The notes: generated by a model not told the origin, from the letters alone. A stretch of 64,000 nt of DNA from Clostridia bacterium (GCA_910575405.1 CAJTER010000017.1:25214-89213); one strand, 5' to 3'. Shown: positions 12,483 through 21,488, counted from the first letter of the stretch. Numbers and translations: made by a program.

Positions 12483-12506
12483 ATCCCTTTTCACTCTTTT
12501 CATTAA

Positions 12507-12540
12507 TAATATAAGGCAGGTAAATGCCTGCCTTATATTA
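12507..12540 (-). terminator. 14-base hairpin between the M23 peptidase gene and cysE
   Basis: TAATATAAGGCAGG (12507-12520) and CCTGCCTTATATTA (12527-12540) are perfect complements around a 6-base loop. The minus-strand exit is TTATATTATTAATG, so it resembles a terminator. Since it ends only 24 bases before the cysE start, it could also act as an attenuator. Confidence 0.6.
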
Positions 12541-12639
12541 TACATCGGACGGTGAAATTTGTCATCCTTTGATTGTGAAGTAAGAGCAAAATGCGCGGTA
12601 TTCCTGCAAAGCCTTGCCCGATTCACTGCCTTTGTTCTA

Positions 12640-13689
12640 TTAAAGATATCCCATCGGATCCACGTTTTCTCCATTTACCCGTACTTCAAAATGAAGATGC
12701 GGTCCTGTAGAATTTCCAGTAGATCCTACTTTTGCAATAGGATCGCCTTTTTTTACCCTGCTTCCCTGCTCTGCCAAAATCTGGCTGCAGTGGGCGTAGT
12801 AGGTTACGATTCCGTTTCCGTGATCCAGCTTTACCAGATTTCCATAGCTCCCGCAGTAGCCGGTAAAGATGACGGTCCCCCCATCTGCCGCGCAAATAGA
12901 GGAGCCCTGCGGCATGGCCAGATCCACTCCCAAATGGGTTCTCCCCCATCTTGGTCCAAAGCTCGAAGTAACATTGAGCTGTGATACCGGAGCTGTCATT
13001 TTTCCTGTCCCCACTTTGGCTGACACCAGCTCTGCAGGCTTCGGTCGCTCCTTTGTCCCCTTCAGCGTAATTTCAGGTTCTGGCTCTTCTAAGAGGGTTT
13101 CCTCTAAAACCTGTTCTTCCACAGTTTGTCCGTTTTCTTTTGTTACTTCTTTGATTACTTCCTTGCGGCCCGTTCTTCCCTCCTGCTTTACCTTGGTCTG
13201 ACCTTTATAAAGTTTTTCTGTTTTCCGCGTAATGGTCTCAAAGCTTACAGGCTGCTCCTCTGCGGACAGCTCCGTGGTTTTTACGGTCAGCTCCTGCTTT
13301 GAGGCAATTTCATCTGCTGCTTCCTCCACTGTAAGGATATTCGGCTTTTCATCGCCATTTTTCAAATCCATTTCTTTCGATGATGTCCGCTCTTTTATTT
13401 CTAGGTCAATGGTTTCTTCATTTTTATAATAATTCGCTACCTGTTTTACAACTTTTCTGGCATCATCCCGACTATCTACAAGAGCTACGCACTCTCCTTC
13501 CACTGTAACATACCAGGGCGGTGTGATCACCTCCCCATTTGCCAACAATACCGGTATTTCAAAGTCTGACGGTACTATGGCGGTTCCGGCCGCTATAGAT
13601 GCTGCCGCGAGAAGTGTGCCTGCGGCTGCCAGAGCAATTTTTTTCTTCAGGCCCAAGAGCTTTTGGTTCCTGCTGGATAAATCTCTCAT
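12640..13689 (-). CDS. Secreted M23 peptidase with G5-like domain
   Basis: A 349-residue exported murein endopeptidase. A basic N-terminus and an Ala-rich segment (about 15-36, [18 protein letters not shown]) form a signal peptide or anchor. A G5-like region (about 140-200, ending with the V-K-Q-E-G-R-TG pattern) probably binds wall polymer. The C-terminal LytM/M23 domain shows the zinc ligands HLGVDLA (about 256) and HLHFEVR (about 331) plus [13 protein letters not shown]. The frame opens earlier at a GTG, but AGAGGAAG favours the ATG at 13689. Related proteins act in sporulation engulfment and cell-wall remodelling; which applies here is not visible. Confidence 0.88.
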   Translation of the reverse strand: MRDLSSRNQKLLGLKKKIALAAAGTLLAAASIAAGTAIVPSDFEIPVLLANGEVITPPWYVTVEGECVALVDSRDDARKVVKQVANYYKNEETIDLEIKERTSSKEMDLKNGDEKPNILTVEEAADEIASKQELTVKTTELSAEEQPVSFETITRKTEKLYKGQTKVKQEGRTGRKEVIKEVTKENGQTVEEQVLEETLLEEPEPEITLKGTKERPKPAELVSAKVGTGKMTAPVSQLNVTSSFGPRWGRTHLGVDLAMPQGSSICAADGGTVIFTGYCGSYGNLVKLDHGNGIVTYYAHCSQILAEQGSRVKKGDPIAKVGSTGNSTGPHLHFEVRVNGENVDPMGYL

Positions 13690-13868
13690 AATATCGCTTC
13701 CTCTTTTTCTCCTCCCCACTGGGGGGATTTTTGTAGTCTGTGCCTACAAACAGAAGGTAGTCCGTCTGTTTTTTTGGCGTACGATATATATTATTCCCAG
13801 CTTGTCCCAATTATGCGTCTTTTTTTATCCAAGAAGTTCCAATTTTTTTCGTTTTCTGTTGTCCTGCC

Positions 13869-14669
13869 TTATAGAAATTGCGTCCCATGAAAGTCCGAAC
13901 CCCGCGTAATATGCAGGTGATGTTTTTCCGCTATCTCCGTAAAGCGAAGCGCCTGCTCATGACTGTGATCCGAATGAAAGCATTCCAGCCCGCCTAATCC
14001 CTGCTGTTTTAGATCCCCCAGCAGGACATCCGTCTTTTCGTAAAATGCCTCGCTCCCCGGCATTCCAAAGCCTTTAATTTGGATGGGATGTGCCAAAACT
14101 GCGATCCCGCCAGCCTGTTTGATCAGGTCGATGGCCTGAGAGGTCTGCAGCTTTTCTTTTTTAATGGCCCTTGCCTCCGGCGATTCCAGAAAAAGCCCTT
14201 CCTGAAAGGCATCCCGGGGCTTTTCAATATACCCTTTTCGAACCATAGCTCTTGCTATAATGGGTTTTCCAATAAAGGTCTGCCCCTCCCGCAGAGTCAG
14301 TTCCTCCTGAGTCAACGGATACCCCATGTTTTCTAAAAGCTTCAGCAGCTTTTCGTTTCGCTGTCTGCGTTTTTGCAGCAGTTCCGCCAGTGTTTGTTTT
14401 AATTTGGGATGTTCAATATCAATATGATAGCCCAGTATATGAAGCCCTGTGCCGTCATCTGTTTCGGTTGCCAGTTCAATTCCAGGAACCACCTGTATCC
14501 CCAGAGCTTCTCCTGCAATAAGGGCTTCCTTCACACCGCCTGTACCATCGTGATCCGTAATAGCTATGACATCGTAGCCAGCAGCCTTTGCCTGTTTTAC
14601 CACCTCAGTGGGCGAAATGGCTCCGTCGGAAAACCAGGTATGAATATGAAAATCTACCTTTGGTTCCAT
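13869..14669 (-). CDS. PHP-domain phosphoesterase
   Basis: A 266-residue metal-dependent phosphoesterase of the PHP superfamily (YciV/TrpH-like, whose characterised members hydrolyse 3',5'-nucleoside bisphosphates or short RNA ends). All four PHP motifs are visible: HIHTWFSDG (about 7-15), ITDHDGTGG (about 37-45), VLAHP (about 192) and GSDFHG at the C-terminus. HSDHSHEQA (about 233) supplies further metal ligands. GGAGGAAG precedes the ATG. It overlaps the upstream DJ-1 gene by 16 bases. Confidence 0.87.
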   Translation of the reverse strand: MEPKVDFHIHTWFSDGAISPTEVVKQAKAAGYDVIAITDHDGTGGVKEALIAGEALGIQVVPGIELATETDDGTGLHILGYHIDIEHPKLKQTLAELLQKRRQRNEKLLKLLENMGYPLTQEELTLREGQTFIGKPIIARAMVRKGYIEKPRDAFQEGLFLESPEARAIKKEKLQTSQAIDLIKQAGGIAVLAHPIQIKGFGMPGSEAFYEKTDVLLGDLKQQGLGGLECFHSDHSHEQALRFTEIAEKHHLHITRGSDFHGTQFL

Positions 14670-15202
14670 AACAAATCTTCCTCCAGCTTGGCAGCTGCAG
14701 TTTTTCCCTTTAAGGTTTCAACCAACTTTATTGCAAAAGGCATTGCTGTAGCCGGCCCTTTTGATGTGAAGATTGTCCCATCTGCCACTACAGGGGCATC
14801 CTGATGCTGCGCACCTGTCAGATGGTCTTCCATTCCCGGATAAATCGTAGCCTTTTTCCCCTCCAGAATGCCGAGTGCGCCGAAAACCATAGGCGCTGCG
14901 CAGATGGCAGCCAGATACTTGCCATTTTGCGCAAAGCAGCGAATATGCTTTGTCAGGCCTTCATGGTTTCCCAGGTTTGCTGCTCCCGGCATTCCTCCTG
15001 GAAGTACGATCATTTGGCAATTTTCATAATCCGTCTCTTCAAAGAGAATATCCGCTTCCACCGGAACGTTGTGCGTTCCCATAACCCGGCGGCTGCCTGT
15101 GATGGAAACGGTCTGCACTTCCAGCTCTGCCCGTCTTAAAAGATCCACAATCGTCAAAGCTTCGATTTCCTCAAAGCCATCTGCTAAATGTACATAAATC
15201 AT
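14654..15202 (-). CDS. DJ-1/PfpI family protein (YajL/ThiJ-like)
   Basis: A 182-residue DJ-1 superfamily protein. The elbow nucleophile is the Cys of LAAICAAPMVFG near residue 100, and the conserved acid is E16 in DGFEEIEALT. Family members are described as glyoxalase/deglycase or stress chaperone-like proteins; the true substrate is debated, so I make no specific call. AGGGA lies before the ATG. It sits between nadC and the PHP gene, on the same strand and close by. Confidence 0.88.
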   Translation of the reverse strand: MIYVHLADGFEEIEALTIVDLLRRAELEVQTVSITGSRRVMGTHNVPVEADILFEETDYENCQMIVLPGGMPGAANLGNHEGLTKHIRCFAQNGKYLAAICAAPMVFGALGILEGKKATIYPGMEDHLTGAQHQDAPVVADGTIFTSKGPATAMPFAIKLVETLKGKTAAAKLEEDLLWNQR

Positions 15203-15248
15203 GCTATAATCCCTCCCTTTTTCATACCGCTGACAGATATTGTTTTGC

Positions 15249-16088
15249 TTATTCTGTGGGAGTCAGGTTTTTCAAGGAAAAATCCAAAGCCGGCGCCCCA
15301 TACGTTAATATTCCGGCAGAAACATAGTCTACGCCGATTTCTGCAATCTCCCGAAGTCGCTCCTTTGTCACATTTCCAGAGCATTCCAGCTCTGCTCTGC
15401 CTGCTGCCTGCTCTACTGCCTGCCGCATAGTATCATTATCCATGTTGTCCAGCATGATAATATCGGCTCCAGCCGCCAGCGCTTCCTCAAGCTGCTCCAG
15501 CGTTTCTACTTCCACTTCGATTTTTCGCACAAATGGCGCGTATTCCTTTGCCATTTCTACCGCTTTTGCCACGCTTCCGGCTGCTCCGATGTGATTGTCC
15601 TTCAAAAGCAGGCCATCTGACAGGTTAAATCTATGATTCTGCCCGCCTCCTACCTTCACCGCATATTTTTCAAAGACGCGCATATTAGGCGTCGTTTTCC
15701 GCGTATCCAGCAGCTTTGTACCGCTGCCCTCAAGCTCTGCTGCCATCTCATTTGTGAGGGTCGCGATTCCGCTCATACGCTGCAGATAATTGAGCGCAGT
15801 CCGTTCGCCAGACAAAATCGCGCGGATATCACCTGCAATAAATCCGATGAGATCCCCATCCTTTACCGCATCGCCATCCTTGTATTCGGTCTTAAAGAAT
15901 GACTGTTCATCCAGCAGCTGAAAAACACGATGAAAGACTTCCAGTCCGCAGATAATTCCGTCCTCCTTGCAGATGAGCTCTGCAATTCCGCTTTTCGGTT
16001 CCCGCATAACCGCATTGGTCGTTACATCCTCGCTGGTAATATCTTCCTTCAGTGCGCTCAGCAGATAATCATCTATATTAATTTTCAT
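15249..16088 (-). CDS. nadC: Nicotinate-nucleotide pyrophosphorylase (carboxylating)
   Basis: Converts quinolinate plus PRPP to nicotinate mononucleotide, the third step of de novo NAD synthesis. It has 279 residues. GERTALNYLQRMSGIATLT (about 90-108), LLDTRKTTPNMR (about 121-132), VGGGQNHRFNLSDG and the barrel-end motif IIMLDNMDN are all typical. The open frame starts 48 bases earlier inside nadB. MKINIDDYLLSALKEDI aligns with the family N-terminus, so ATG 16088 is chosen; it overlaps nadB by 11 bases. Confidence 0.95.
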   Translation of the reverse strand: MKINIDDYLLSALKEDITSEDVTTNAVMREPKSGIAELICKEDGIICGLEVFHRVFQLLDEQSFFKTEYKDGDAVKDGDLIGFIAGDIRAILSGERTALNYLQRMSGIATLTNEMAAELEGSGTKLLDTRKTTPNMRVFEKYAVKVGGGQNHRFNLSDGLLLKDNHIGAAGSVAKAVEMAKEYAPFVRKIEVEVETLEQLEEALAAGADIIMLDNMDNDTMRQAVEQAAGRAELECSGNVTKERLREIAEIGVDYVSAGILTYGAPALDFSLKNLTPTE

Positions 16089-17391
16089 GGTAACACCATT
16101 GATCATAAAGCTTTTCGTCCCTTCTTTTAATTTCATCCATAATCAGTTCCCAGTTTGCCGCTTTCCAGGCCTCTACATCTTCATACTTTGAGAGGTCCTC
16201 CTGCTTGTTCCCGTATTCAATCCGAGAGATAGAATCCTTAATTTTTTCTGCAGCACGGTCCGCAAAGACCAGTCCCTCCAAAAGAGAATTGCTTGCCAGC
16301 CGATTTGCCCCATGGACACCATTACAGCCGGTTTCACCTACAGCATAAAGATTTTCCGCAGAGGTTTCTCCATAGGTGTTAGTTTCAATGCCGCCCATCA
16401 GATAGTGCTGAGCCGGCGCAACTGGAATTGGCTCCTTACAGAGATCATAGCCTTCCTCCAGACATTTCTGATAAATATTGGGGAAACGACCGCGAATCCA
16501 TTCTTCCGGTTTTCCCACAAGCGACAAGTATACGCACTCGCTGCCTGTCCTGTTCATTTCGTCCTGAATTGCACCCGAAACGACATCTCGCGGAAGCAGC
16601 TCGTCCACAAAACGCTCACCTTTGCTGTTGAGGAGAATCGCACCCTCTCCACGCACAGACTCTGAGATTAAAAATCCCCGCCCCGGATTCTTGGAGTATA
16701 AAACCGTTGGATGGATCTGCACGTAATTGAGATTCTTCAGCTTTATGCCGTGTTTTGCTGCCAAAGCAAAGCTGTCTCCTGTGATATGCGGGAAGTTTGT
16801 CGAATGAGAAAAGAGACCTCCCATTCCGCCGGTTGCCAGAATAACAGCCTTAGCTGCAATCTGACAAAGCGCCCCATCCGCCTTCCGCACAATGATGCCT
16901 GTACAGCGGTTTTGTTCCATGACCAGATCCATCATCAAAGTGTACTCTTCAATATGGATGTTGTTTCGCTTTCGGGCGGCAGCTATCAGTTTACTGGTAA
17001 TTTCCTTTCCGGTAATATCTTTATGGTGCAGGATCCGGCAGGTGCTGTGAGCCCCCTCCCTGGTATAATCCAGACTGCCATCTTCCTTGTGGTCAAATTC
17101 CACACCATAGGAAACCAGTCTTTGATTTACCTTGTCTGATCCTTTAATCATACATGTGACAGATTCCTCATTGTTTTCATATCTTCCTGCACGCAGAGTA
17201 TCTTCAAAAAAAGCATCAAAGTCATCCTCTTCTTTCAGAGTGCATATGCCCCCCTGTGCCAGATATGAATTACTATTTTCGGTCTTATCCTTTGTGATCA
17301 TCAAAACCTTCAGGTCTTCGGGAAGACTGAGGGCTGCAAACATACCGGAAGCTCCGGTGCCTGCAATGATCACATCATATTTACTGTCCAT
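16078..17391 (-). CDS. nadB: L-aspartate oxidase / fumarate-reductase-like flavoprotein
   Basis: Oxidises aspartate to iminoaspartate for quinolinate synthesis; in anaerobes fumarate is the likely electron acceptor. FAD motif GTGASGMFAALSLP is at about 11-24, followed by NSNSYLAQGG type contacts. HPT, RGEGAILLN and YLMGGIETNTYGET are conserved active-site stretches. At 437 residues it is about 100 shorter than E. coli NadB and lacks most of the C-terminal helical domain, a form common in clostridia. GGAGGA is 16 bases before the ATG, longer than ideal, but no better in-frame start exists. Confidence 0.93.
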   Translation of the reverse strand: MDSKYDVIIAGTGASGMFAALSLPEDLKVLMITKDKTENSNSYLAQGGICTLKEEDDFDAFFEDTLRAGRYENNEESVTCMIKGSDKVNQRLVSYGVEFDHKEDGSLDYTREGAHSTCRILHHKDITGKEITSKLIAAARKRNNIHIEEYTLMMDLVMEQNRCTGIIVRKADGALCQIAAKAVILATGGMGGLFSHSTNFPHITGDSFALAAKHGIKLKNLNYVQIHPTVLYSKNPGRGFLISESVRGEGAILLNSKGERFVDELLPRDVVSGAIQDEMNRTGSECVYLSLVGKPEEWIRGRFPNIYQKCLEEGYDLCKEPIPVAPAQHYLMGGIETNTYGETSAENLYAVGETGCNGVHGANRLASNSLLEGLVFADRAAEKIKDSISRIEYGNKQEDLSKYEDVEAWKAANWELIMDEIKRRDEKLYDQWCYHEN

Positions 17392-17412
17392 AATCGTTTT
17401 TCAAGCGTCCTC

Positions 17413-18321
17413 CTATTTCGCCAATTCCAGCATACGGGTAAGGGGTTTCTGTGCCTTTGCACGTGCCGCCTCATCCATTTCAACTGTTTGATCCATAGAT
17501 TCTAATGTACGCAGAACTTTTTCCAGTGTAATCTTTTTCATGCCTTCGCAGATCTGCTGTTCTTTTGCAGGGTGAAATACTTTATCCGGATTATTTTTTT
17601 GCAGTTCGTAAAATACGCCTGTTTCCGTACATACGATAAATTCCTCAGCACGGCTTTCCCCTGCTCTTGCAATAATTCCCGATGTACTGCCTATATAATC
17701 CGCTTCCTCCAGCACAGCCATGGTGCATTCCGGATGCGCCAGCACCTCAGCCTCAGGCCACCTTTTCTTGGCGGCAAGAACATCCTCCTTCGTGATTTCT
17801 TTGTGTACATAGCAGTAACCATCGTTGAAAATGAAGTTTTTCTCCGGAAGCTTTGATGCAATATATCTCCCCAGATTTTCATCCGGTATGAACAGAATAT
17901 TTTTGTTCGGCAAAGAGCTGACGATCTTCATCGCATTAGAAGAAGTCACACACACATCTGAGTGGCGCTTTAACTCTGCCGTAGAATTAATGTAACATAC
18001 AACCGCCAGATCCTCATATTCGGCCCGTATCTTCTCAATTTTTTCACCGGCAGCCATATGTGCCATAGGACAATCCGCTTCTACATCCGGCATGAGTACC
18101 AGCTTCTCCGGATTAAGAATCTTTGCACTCTCGCCCATAAAGGATACCCCACAGAACAGAATCGCTTTTTCTTTTGCTTCTACTGCTTTTTCACTCAGGT
18201 AATACGAATCTCCTACACAGTCGGCAACTTTCTGAACTTCTGCATCCACATAATAGTGCGCCAGTATCAGAACATCCTTCTCTTCTTTTAATTTCTTGAT
18301 TTGTTTCGCCGTTTCAGTCAT
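17413..18321 (-). CDS. nadA: Quinolinate synthase
   Basis: Condenses iminoaspartate with dihydroxyacetone phosphate to quinolinate using a [4Fe-4S] cluster. It has 302 residues. The three cluster cysteines are visible in LFCGVSFMGESAK (about 83), AHPECTMAVLEEADY (about 170) and EQQICEGMKK (about 257). AHYYVDAEVQ near residue 21 is the conserved substrate motif. It is the first gene of a nadA-nadB-nadC operon, with an AGGAG site and a strong promoter containing a probable repressor site. Confidence 0.96.
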   Translation of the reverse strand: MTETAKQIKKLKEEKDVLILAHYYVDAEVQKVADCVGDSYYLSEKAVEAKEKAILFCGVSFMGESAKILNPEKLVLMPDVEADCPMAHMAAGEKIEKIRAEYEDLAVVCYINSTAELKRHSDVCVTSSNAMKIVSSLPNKNILFIPDENLGRYIASKLPEKNFIFNDGYCYVHKEITKEDVLAAKKRWPEAEVLAHPECTMAVLEEADYIGSTSGIIARAGESRAEEFIVCTETGVFYELQKNNPDKVFHPAKEQQICEGMKKITLEKVLRTLESMDQTVEMDEAARAKAQKPLTRMLELAK

Positions 18322-18448
18322 CTTTTTTTCTCCTCATACTCCTCGCAGGCTGTGCCTGTCCCGGGGATATAAAACGATTGCCCGATCTGTCTTTGGATCC
18401 GGCAGCTAACATTTCATGGTATTTAGTACGATAATACATACTAATTCT

Positions 18449-18477
18449 ACTATTACACATTTTCATGTAAGTGTCAA
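18449..18477 (-). promoter_or_regulatory. nadABC promoter with internal inverted repeat
   Basis: TTGACA (18472-18477), exactly 17 bases, then AATAGT (18449-18454). Within the spacer and touching both boxes is TTACATGAAAATGTGTAA, an imperfect inverted repeat (TTACA...TGTAA). A NiaR-type niacin-responsive repressor is the expected occupant in Firmicutes; that assignment is inference. Confidence 0.65.
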
Positions 18478-18584
18478 GGATTTTTCTCCCAAAATCCAGG
18501 AGCCTGCTGCCCTGCGTTTTGCATCCATTCAAACCGCCGGACTTCCTCTTGTTTAATGATTTCCGCGCCGCTGCGGCCTTTTAC

Positions 18585-18619
18585 CAAAAAAATAAAAGGG
18601 CACCTGCATTTAGGTCCCC
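18585..18619 (-). terminator. lepB terminator overlapping its stop codon
   Basis: GGGCACCT (18598-18605) pairs, with one central mismatch, with AGGTCCCC (18612-18619). On the minus strand it is followed by TTTTATTTTTTT. The stop codon at 18610-18612 lies in the loop and stem. Confidence 0.75.
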
Positions 18620-19485
18620 CTGATATTCAAAATCACTTTTCCCACTATATCCTTTTTTTGTACAAGGCCAATTTCGCTGTTCCTAGAGTCCTTGGAATTT
18701 GTCCGATTGTCACCCAGTACAAAATAGCAGTCCTCATTTACAGTAATCGGATATGTCACGTTCTCATCTGTAATAGAAGTTACTGTGTAGATGTTCTTCT
18801 CTTCCGCAGCTTCCCCGTTGATATACAGTCCGCCTTTGGATTGGCTGATATCTACAGTATCACCTTCTGTTGCCACTACCCGTTTAATGAGCTTCTCTCC
18901 CTGGGCTGTTTCAAAGACAATTACATCCCCTTTTTCAATCGTACCCTTGGCAATGCGAAGAATCAGCACTCGATCACCATCACAAAAACCTGGATTCATA
19001 GAGTCTCCTGAAACATGGGAAATACTGATGATAAAATGATAGATAAAAATCGCCGCCAGAATCACAATTGCAGCTTCCACCACAATTTCCTTCCAACCTC
19101 CTCTCAGGGACTCAGACAAACGGGGCAGCAACCGTCTCTGGGCCTGTTTGAACCTGCCGCCAAGACCCTCTGCCGCCCCGCGAATACCCACCATGGAACT
19201 GCCTTGGGAATCGGGTTTTGAGGAATGCGGAGAAGCGTATCCTGTATAGGTAGGTACAGGTTCACCGTCACTGTAAGTTCTCGGCCCTGATGGATTCTGG
19301 GAAAAAACCTGTTCAATGGCATCCTGAAAAAAGGGGTCAGAAACATGTTGTCCCTGACCATTTGTATATGAAGTATGGTTTTCTCTTCCTGTTTCATAGG
19401 ATGACTTTCCCTTATAGCCGCCTTTTTTTCTCTTGGGCTCCTCTTCTCCCATTATTTCAAATATGTTCAGCTCATTATTGTTCAT
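18610..19485 (-). CDS. lepB: Signal peptidase I with long N-terminal cytoplasmic extension
   Basis: Membrane serine peptidase removing signal peptides. It has 291 residues, about 100 more than typical Gram-positive SipS. The extra part is a hydrophilic Ser/Gly/Pro-rich N-terminus (1-130) with no recognised domain. One membrane segment lies near 137-156 (AAIVILAAIFIYHFIISI). The catalytic serine is in SGDSMNPGF (about 162) and the general-base lysine in KLIKRVVATEGD (about 200). GDNRTNSKDSR near 260 is box E. It overlaps by 11 bases the coiled-coil gene upstream, so the two are coupled. Confidence 0.93.
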   Translation of the reverse strand: MNNNELNIFEIMGEEEPKRKKGGYKGKSSYETGRENHTSYTNGQGQHVSDPFFQDAIEQVFSQNPSGPRTYSDGEPVPTYTGYASPHSSKPDSQGSSMVGIRGAAEGLGGRFKQAQRRLLPRLSESLRGGWKEIVVEAAIVILAAIFIYHFIISISHVSGDSMNPGFCDGDRVLILRIAKGTIEKGDVIVFETAQGEKLIKRVVATEGDTVDISQSKGGLYINGEAAEEKNIYTVTSITDENVTYPITVNEDCYFVLGDNRTNSKDSRNSEIGLVQKKDIVGKVILNIRGT

Positions 19486-21085
19486 CCATTCTCACCAAAA
19501 GGCTTGCATCTTCTATATCGTCGTTTCCCTGAAAATAAAGCTTGCTTCTGATTCCCTCCAGGGCTTCACTGACACCGCCGATATCATCTTTTACCTTTTT
19601 GAATTCACCTTCAATTTTTTCAATATATGTACTGTACTTATATTTCTGCTGCTGAAGCTTTTTCTCTTCCTGCTCTAAGTTCCTGCGTTCTTCCTCCAAT
19701 CTCAGCTCAAGAGCTTTTTTCTGCTCTTCCATCTCAGATTTCATCCTGTTGATTTCAGCTCTTGCCATGGACTTTTCATTCTGCATTTCAATTTCCAGAT
19801 TTGCACGCATACTCTGGATTTCGGAATTAAAGCTTTCCCTCGCTTTATTCACGCTCTTTGTAAGATTCTCCTGAACAGCCTTTACTTCAGCCTGGCTCTT
19901 TGCACGGGCAGCTTCCACTTCCTGACGGACAGCAAGCTGCTCAGCTTCCAGTTCCTCTTTTACTCGCTTCTGCTTGCGCTCCAATTCGTGATTTACGCGT
20001 TCCTGCTTGGCCTTCAGCTCTGCATTCACTTTATTCTGTTGGGAAGTCAACTCCTCACGAACTCTTTTCTTTTCCTCCGCAAGCTCAGCCTGCACGCGGG
20101 CTTTTTCTTCAGCAAGCTCTTCGGAAACCCGCTTTTGATCGGCTTCCAACTTGTCGCTGATTTTCTGCTGTCTGCTTTCCAGCTCCTCGTTGATTTTCTT
20201 TTCTTTTGTTTCCAACTCTGTATTTACTTTATTCTGTTTACTTTCCAGCTGATCTGCAATTTTCCTCTGCTCAGTTTCAAGCTGCTGGCGAATCCGCTTT
20301 TGTTCCGCCTCAAGTTCTGCATTAACCTGCGCCCTTTTCTCGTTGATCTGCCGCTCTGCTTCTTTCCATGCAGCCTCAATCTGCATCTGCGATCTGGCTT
20401 TTTCCATCTGGATATCTTCTTCCGTCTGCTCACGCTGAGCTTTCAAAAGGATTTCCGCCTCTGTCTTATCAGCCTCCACTTTGTCCCGGATAGCTTTCAT
20501 TTCCATTTCAAACCGGTTCCGACTTGCCTGAGATTCCCGGTCAAATTCCTCCCGTGCCTGCTGCAGCTCCGTTTGAGCCTTGACCTTTTCCGCCTGGAAC
20601 TGGAGACGTTCTTCTTCCTGTTTTTTTTCAGATTCAGCCAGCTGCTGCTGACCCTCCTCCATCATCTGAGAAACTTCTGCCCTTGCTCTGGAAACGATTT
20701 CATTGCTGTTCTTTTTCGCTTCCATCATCATGTTCATATATACATCATTATTGGCCTCGTATTTCTGCAGACGCTGTAAAAGCTCCTTATTCTTTACAGA
20801 TGCTTCCTCTTCGGCCTTTTCTCTGGCTTCCTGACGGACCTGAGCAATCTGCTGCTCCATAGCCTGCTTGTCCGTTCCCATCTGCTGGTGAATTGCTGCC
20901 TTTTCTGAGTCAAAAAGCTGTTCTAGCTGCGCAATACTGGCTTCGTAAAAGTTGCACAAATCCTGCATGCATGTATAAACATCCTCTCTTGCGAACCCAT
21001 CCGCTACGCCCTTTTTTATGTTCATATTTTGAAGCAGTCTTACTACTTCTTCTTTACGCTGCTTTGCAAATTCATTCCTATCCAT
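19475..21085 (-). CDS. Long coiled-coil protein with 14 hendecad repeats
   Basis: A 536-residue, highly charged helical protein. Residues 1-60 form a compact N-terminal part (MDRNEFAKQRKEEVVRLL...CMQDLCNFYEASIAQLEQLF) that loosely resembles a DivIVA/GpsB-type membrane-associated start. That comparison is mine and weak. From about 60 the chain is almost all Glu/Lys/Gln/Arg/Ala coiled coil. Residues 248-401 contain 14 consecutive 11-residue units of the type E-x-x-Q-K-R-V-x-x-E-L. No transmembrane segment or signal peptide is seen, so it is probably a cytoplasmic scaffold or envelope-linked filament. AGAGGACAGGT precedes the ATG. Co-transcribed with signal peptidase I. Confidence 0.85.
   Translation of the reverse strand: MDRNEFAKQRKEEVVRLLQNMNIKKGVADGFAREDVYTCMQDLCNFYEASIAQLEQLFDSEKAAIHQQMGTDKQAMEQQIAQVRQEAREKAEEEASVKNKELLQRLQKYEANNDVYMNMMMEAKKNSNEIVSRARAEVSQMMEEGQQQLAESEKKQEEERLQFQAEKVKAQTELQQAREEFDRESQASRNRFEMEMKAIRDKVEADKTEAEILLKAQREQTEEDIQMEKARSQMQIEAAWKEAERQINEKRAQVNAELEAEQKRIRQQLETEQRKIADQLESKQNKVNTELETKEKKINEELESRQQKISDKLEADQKRVSEELAEEKARVQAELAEEKKRVREELTSQQNKVNAELKAKQERVNHELERKQKRVKEELEAEQLAVRQEVEAARAKSQAEVKAVQENLTKSVNKARESFNSEIQSMRANLEIEMQNEKSMARAEINRMKSEMEEQKKALELRLEEERRNLEQEEKKLQQQKYKYSTYIEKIEGEFKKVKDDIGGVSEALEGIRSKLYFQGNDDIEDASLLVRMDEQ
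19883..20344 (-). repeat. 14 tandem 33-bp coding repeats (11-residue units)
   Basis: Units such as ETEQRKIADQL, ESKQNKVNTEL, ETKEKKINEEL, EADQKRVSEEL, AEEKKRVREEL and ERKQKRVKEEL follow one another without spacers from residue 248 to 401. DNA copies have drifted, so the repeat is kept at protein level by selection for an 11-residue (hendecad) coiled-coil geometry. Confidence 0.85.
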
Positions 21086-21319
21086 ACCTGTCCTCTTTCT
21101 GGTTATCAGTTATCGTTATAGATTTGTTTTCTGTTTCACCTTAAACCCGTTTCCAACTGTAAAACACGATTACTCTATATCCCTACTCCGTATATCAAAA
21201 ATTATATAAAATTTCTCTTGGTTTTTATATTACTAGATTTTTTGCACAAATACAAGGCTGTGGCCTGCTTTTTTCTCAAGAAATCTCAATTAATTTTTCG
21301 ATTTATATCTCTTTTTTTA

Positions 21320-21348
21320 TTGACTTTCCATGTTTTCCATAGTAAAAT
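21320..21348 (+). promoter_or_regulatory. tRNA-Ala promoter
   Basis: TTGACT (21320-21325), 17-base spacer, TAAAAT (21343-21348), 25 bases before the mature tRNA. The rest of the 21086-21373 gap is AT-rich and should also hold the minus-strand promoter of the coiled-coil gene; no clear one was found. Confidence 0.75.
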
Positions 21349-21373
21349 AATAATTACAGTTGAGTTTTGATGT

Positions 21374-21449
21374 GGGGGATTAGCGCAGCTGGGAGCGCGT
21401 TTGACTGGCAGTCAAGAGGTCACGGGTTCGATCCCCGTATTCTCCACCA
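21374..21449 (+). tRNA. tRNA-Ala (GGC anticodon)
   Basis: Complete cloverleaf with acceptor GGGGGAT/ATTCTCC (two G-U pairs), anticodon loop CTGGCAG, T-loop TTCGATC and encoded CCA. It marks the left border of a region full of mobile-element remains. Confidence 0.95.
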
Positions 21450-21453
21450 ACAG

Positions 21454-21488
21454 AAAACGCTTGGAATTTCAACGATTTCGAGCGTTTT
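21454..21488 (+). terminator. tRNA-Ala terminator
   Basis: AAAACGCT (21454-21461) pairs with AGCGTTTT (21481-21488), and the stem runs into TTCTTGT. From here to 21654 I see no gene or signal. Confidence 0.75.

Noticed and set aside
18314..18532. 72-codon minus-strand frame upstream of nadA
   Set aside because: Covers the nad promoter and operator, lacks a ribosome-binding site and has no recognisable protein character.
19883..20344. 33-bp periodicity as a possible CRISPR or minisatellite
   Set aside because: Unit length follows 11-residue coding repeats, units are not separated by spacers and DNA copies are diverged.
19988..20779. 263-codon Leu/Phe-rich plus-strand frame that looks like a membrane protein
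   Set aside because: It is the complement of the Glu/Lys/Gln-rich coiled-coil gene; such repeats always give hydrophobic antisense frames.
21374..21449. tRNA-Ala as a proven attachment site
   Set aside because: No direct repeat of its 3' end was found between 21.5 and 26.1 kb, so only a loose association with the mobile island can be stated.
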